A stretch of 23,901 nt of DNA. Origin: Bacilli bacterium (GTDB taxonomy: Bacteria; Bacillota_I; Bacilli_A; RF39; UBA660). A program made the position numbers and the translations under genes. Position 1 is the first letter of the stretch. Each line of letters opens with the position of its first letter. The stretch is from assembly GCA_900771805.1 (NCBI GenBank), contig CAAGPL010000035.1:1-23901 (forward strand). Reading direction: 5' to 3'. Below are positions 23,619-23,901 of the stretch, piece after piece. The notes beneath the pieces are model-generated. The model did no database searches. It had not been told where the DNA came from and saw only the letters and a list, made by a program, of their open reading frames with translations.

Positions 23619-23901
23619 TTAGTTTAAATTATTTAACTCTTCAATAGATAAACCAGTAGACTTAGAAATTGTTTCTATATCAACATTATTTTTTAAAAGT
23701 TTTGAAGCAACTTCTCTAATGGCTGATTCTTTTCCTTCATTAAGACCTTCAGCGTGACCTTCTTGCTTTGAAATTTCTTTTTCTGTATTTGTAACTCTTC
23801 TCATTTCTCTTTCAAAATCATACTCAGGTAGAAAATCTTCTTCTTTAGCTAGTCTTTTTAGTTCATCCATAATGGCTAATGCCTCCTTTTTGCCACATGC
23901 A
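23619..23901 (-). CDS. Rpn/PD-(D/E)XK nuclease-transposase family protein, C-terminal part (cut by window edge)
   Basis: The frame is open to the window edge (ACGKKEALAIMDEL...), so the ATG at 23870 is internal and the gene starts outside. Visible: 'KKEALAIMDELKRLAKE', an acidic/basic helical stretch 'EYDFEREMRRV', the Gly/Glu-rich 'EGHAEGLNEGKESAIRE', and the helical end 'DIETISKSTGLSIEEL'. This is the standard tail of the Rpn recombination-promoting nuclease/putative transposase family; the nuclease core is not in view. The end matches that of the left-edge protein in layout ('DISLISKLTGLSNEQI'). The gene points into the cluster and stops at a shared terminator. Confidence 0.7.
   Translation of the reverse strand, partial: ACGKKEALAIMDELKRLAKEEDFLPEYDFEREMRRVTNTEKEISKQEGHAEGLNEGKESAIREVASKLLKNNVDIETISKSTGLSIEELNNLN

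Overview
This is a very AT-rich window (mostly A/T at third codon positions, intergenic stretches almost wholly A/T) from a walled, low-GC Gram-positive bacterium (Firmicutes/Bacillota). Shine-Dalgarno sites are strong (AAGGAG, AGGAGG), promoters have extended -10 elements, and there is a secreted GH25 lysozyme with cell-wall-binding repeats. TGA is a normal stop: at 5708-5710 and 15841-15843 it ends genes exactly where the next reading frame starts, so this is not a mycoplasma-type code. I cannot name genus or species.

Almost the whole window is one surface-glycan assembly and decoration locus, bracketed by two inward-facing C-terminal pieces of Rpn/PD-(D/E)XK nuclease-transposase genes (1-238 on +, 23619-23901 on -). 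Layout: (a) 366-2669, a ligase/polymerase-like membrane domain fused to a GT4 glycosyltransferase, monocistronic. (b) 2855-4357 on -, a GtrII-like GT-C membrane protein. (c) 4781-9122, a four-gene operon: GT2, GtrII-like GT-C, GtrB-like polyprenyl-phosphate sugar synthase, GT2; it ends at a 16-bp-stem terminator. (d) 9123-10289, about 1.2 kb without an intact gene, holding a dead, internally deleted transposase. (e) 10290-21736, a long same-strand run: acyltransferase-3, ABC permease and ATPase (Wzm/Wzt, TagG/TagH type), GT32-GT4 fusion, a degenerate GT4 partner, a 1040-residue GT2-HAD fusion, a GH25 lysozyme, and a second acyltransferase-3. (f) 21830-22537, a secreted SGNH hydrolase with its own promoter. 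(g) 22636-23553, a small membrane-anchored FtsK/SpoIIIE-like ATPase.

Inferred working model: cytoplasmic GT2, GT4 and GT32 enzymes build a polyprenyl-linked glycan. The two-gene ABC exporter moves it out. The ligase-like domain of the first gene polymerises it or attaches it to the wall. The GtrB-like enzyme charges a lipid carrier with a single sugar, and the two GT-C proteins add that sugar as side branches outside the membrane. The two acyltransferases and the SGNH protein would acylate the product, and the lysozyme may open or remodel peptidoglycan. No nucleotide-sugar synthesis gene, initiating phosphosugar transferase or GtrA-type flippase is present, so those steps must be encoded elsewhere.

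The least ordinary items are the stand-alone mini-FtsK ATPase with altered motor motifs, the GT4/pseudo-GT4 tandem, the GT2-HAD-unknown-domain fusion, the ligase-GT4 fusion, and the separate acyltransferase/SGNH pair. I see no RNA genes, CRISPR array, phage structural genes or replication origin.
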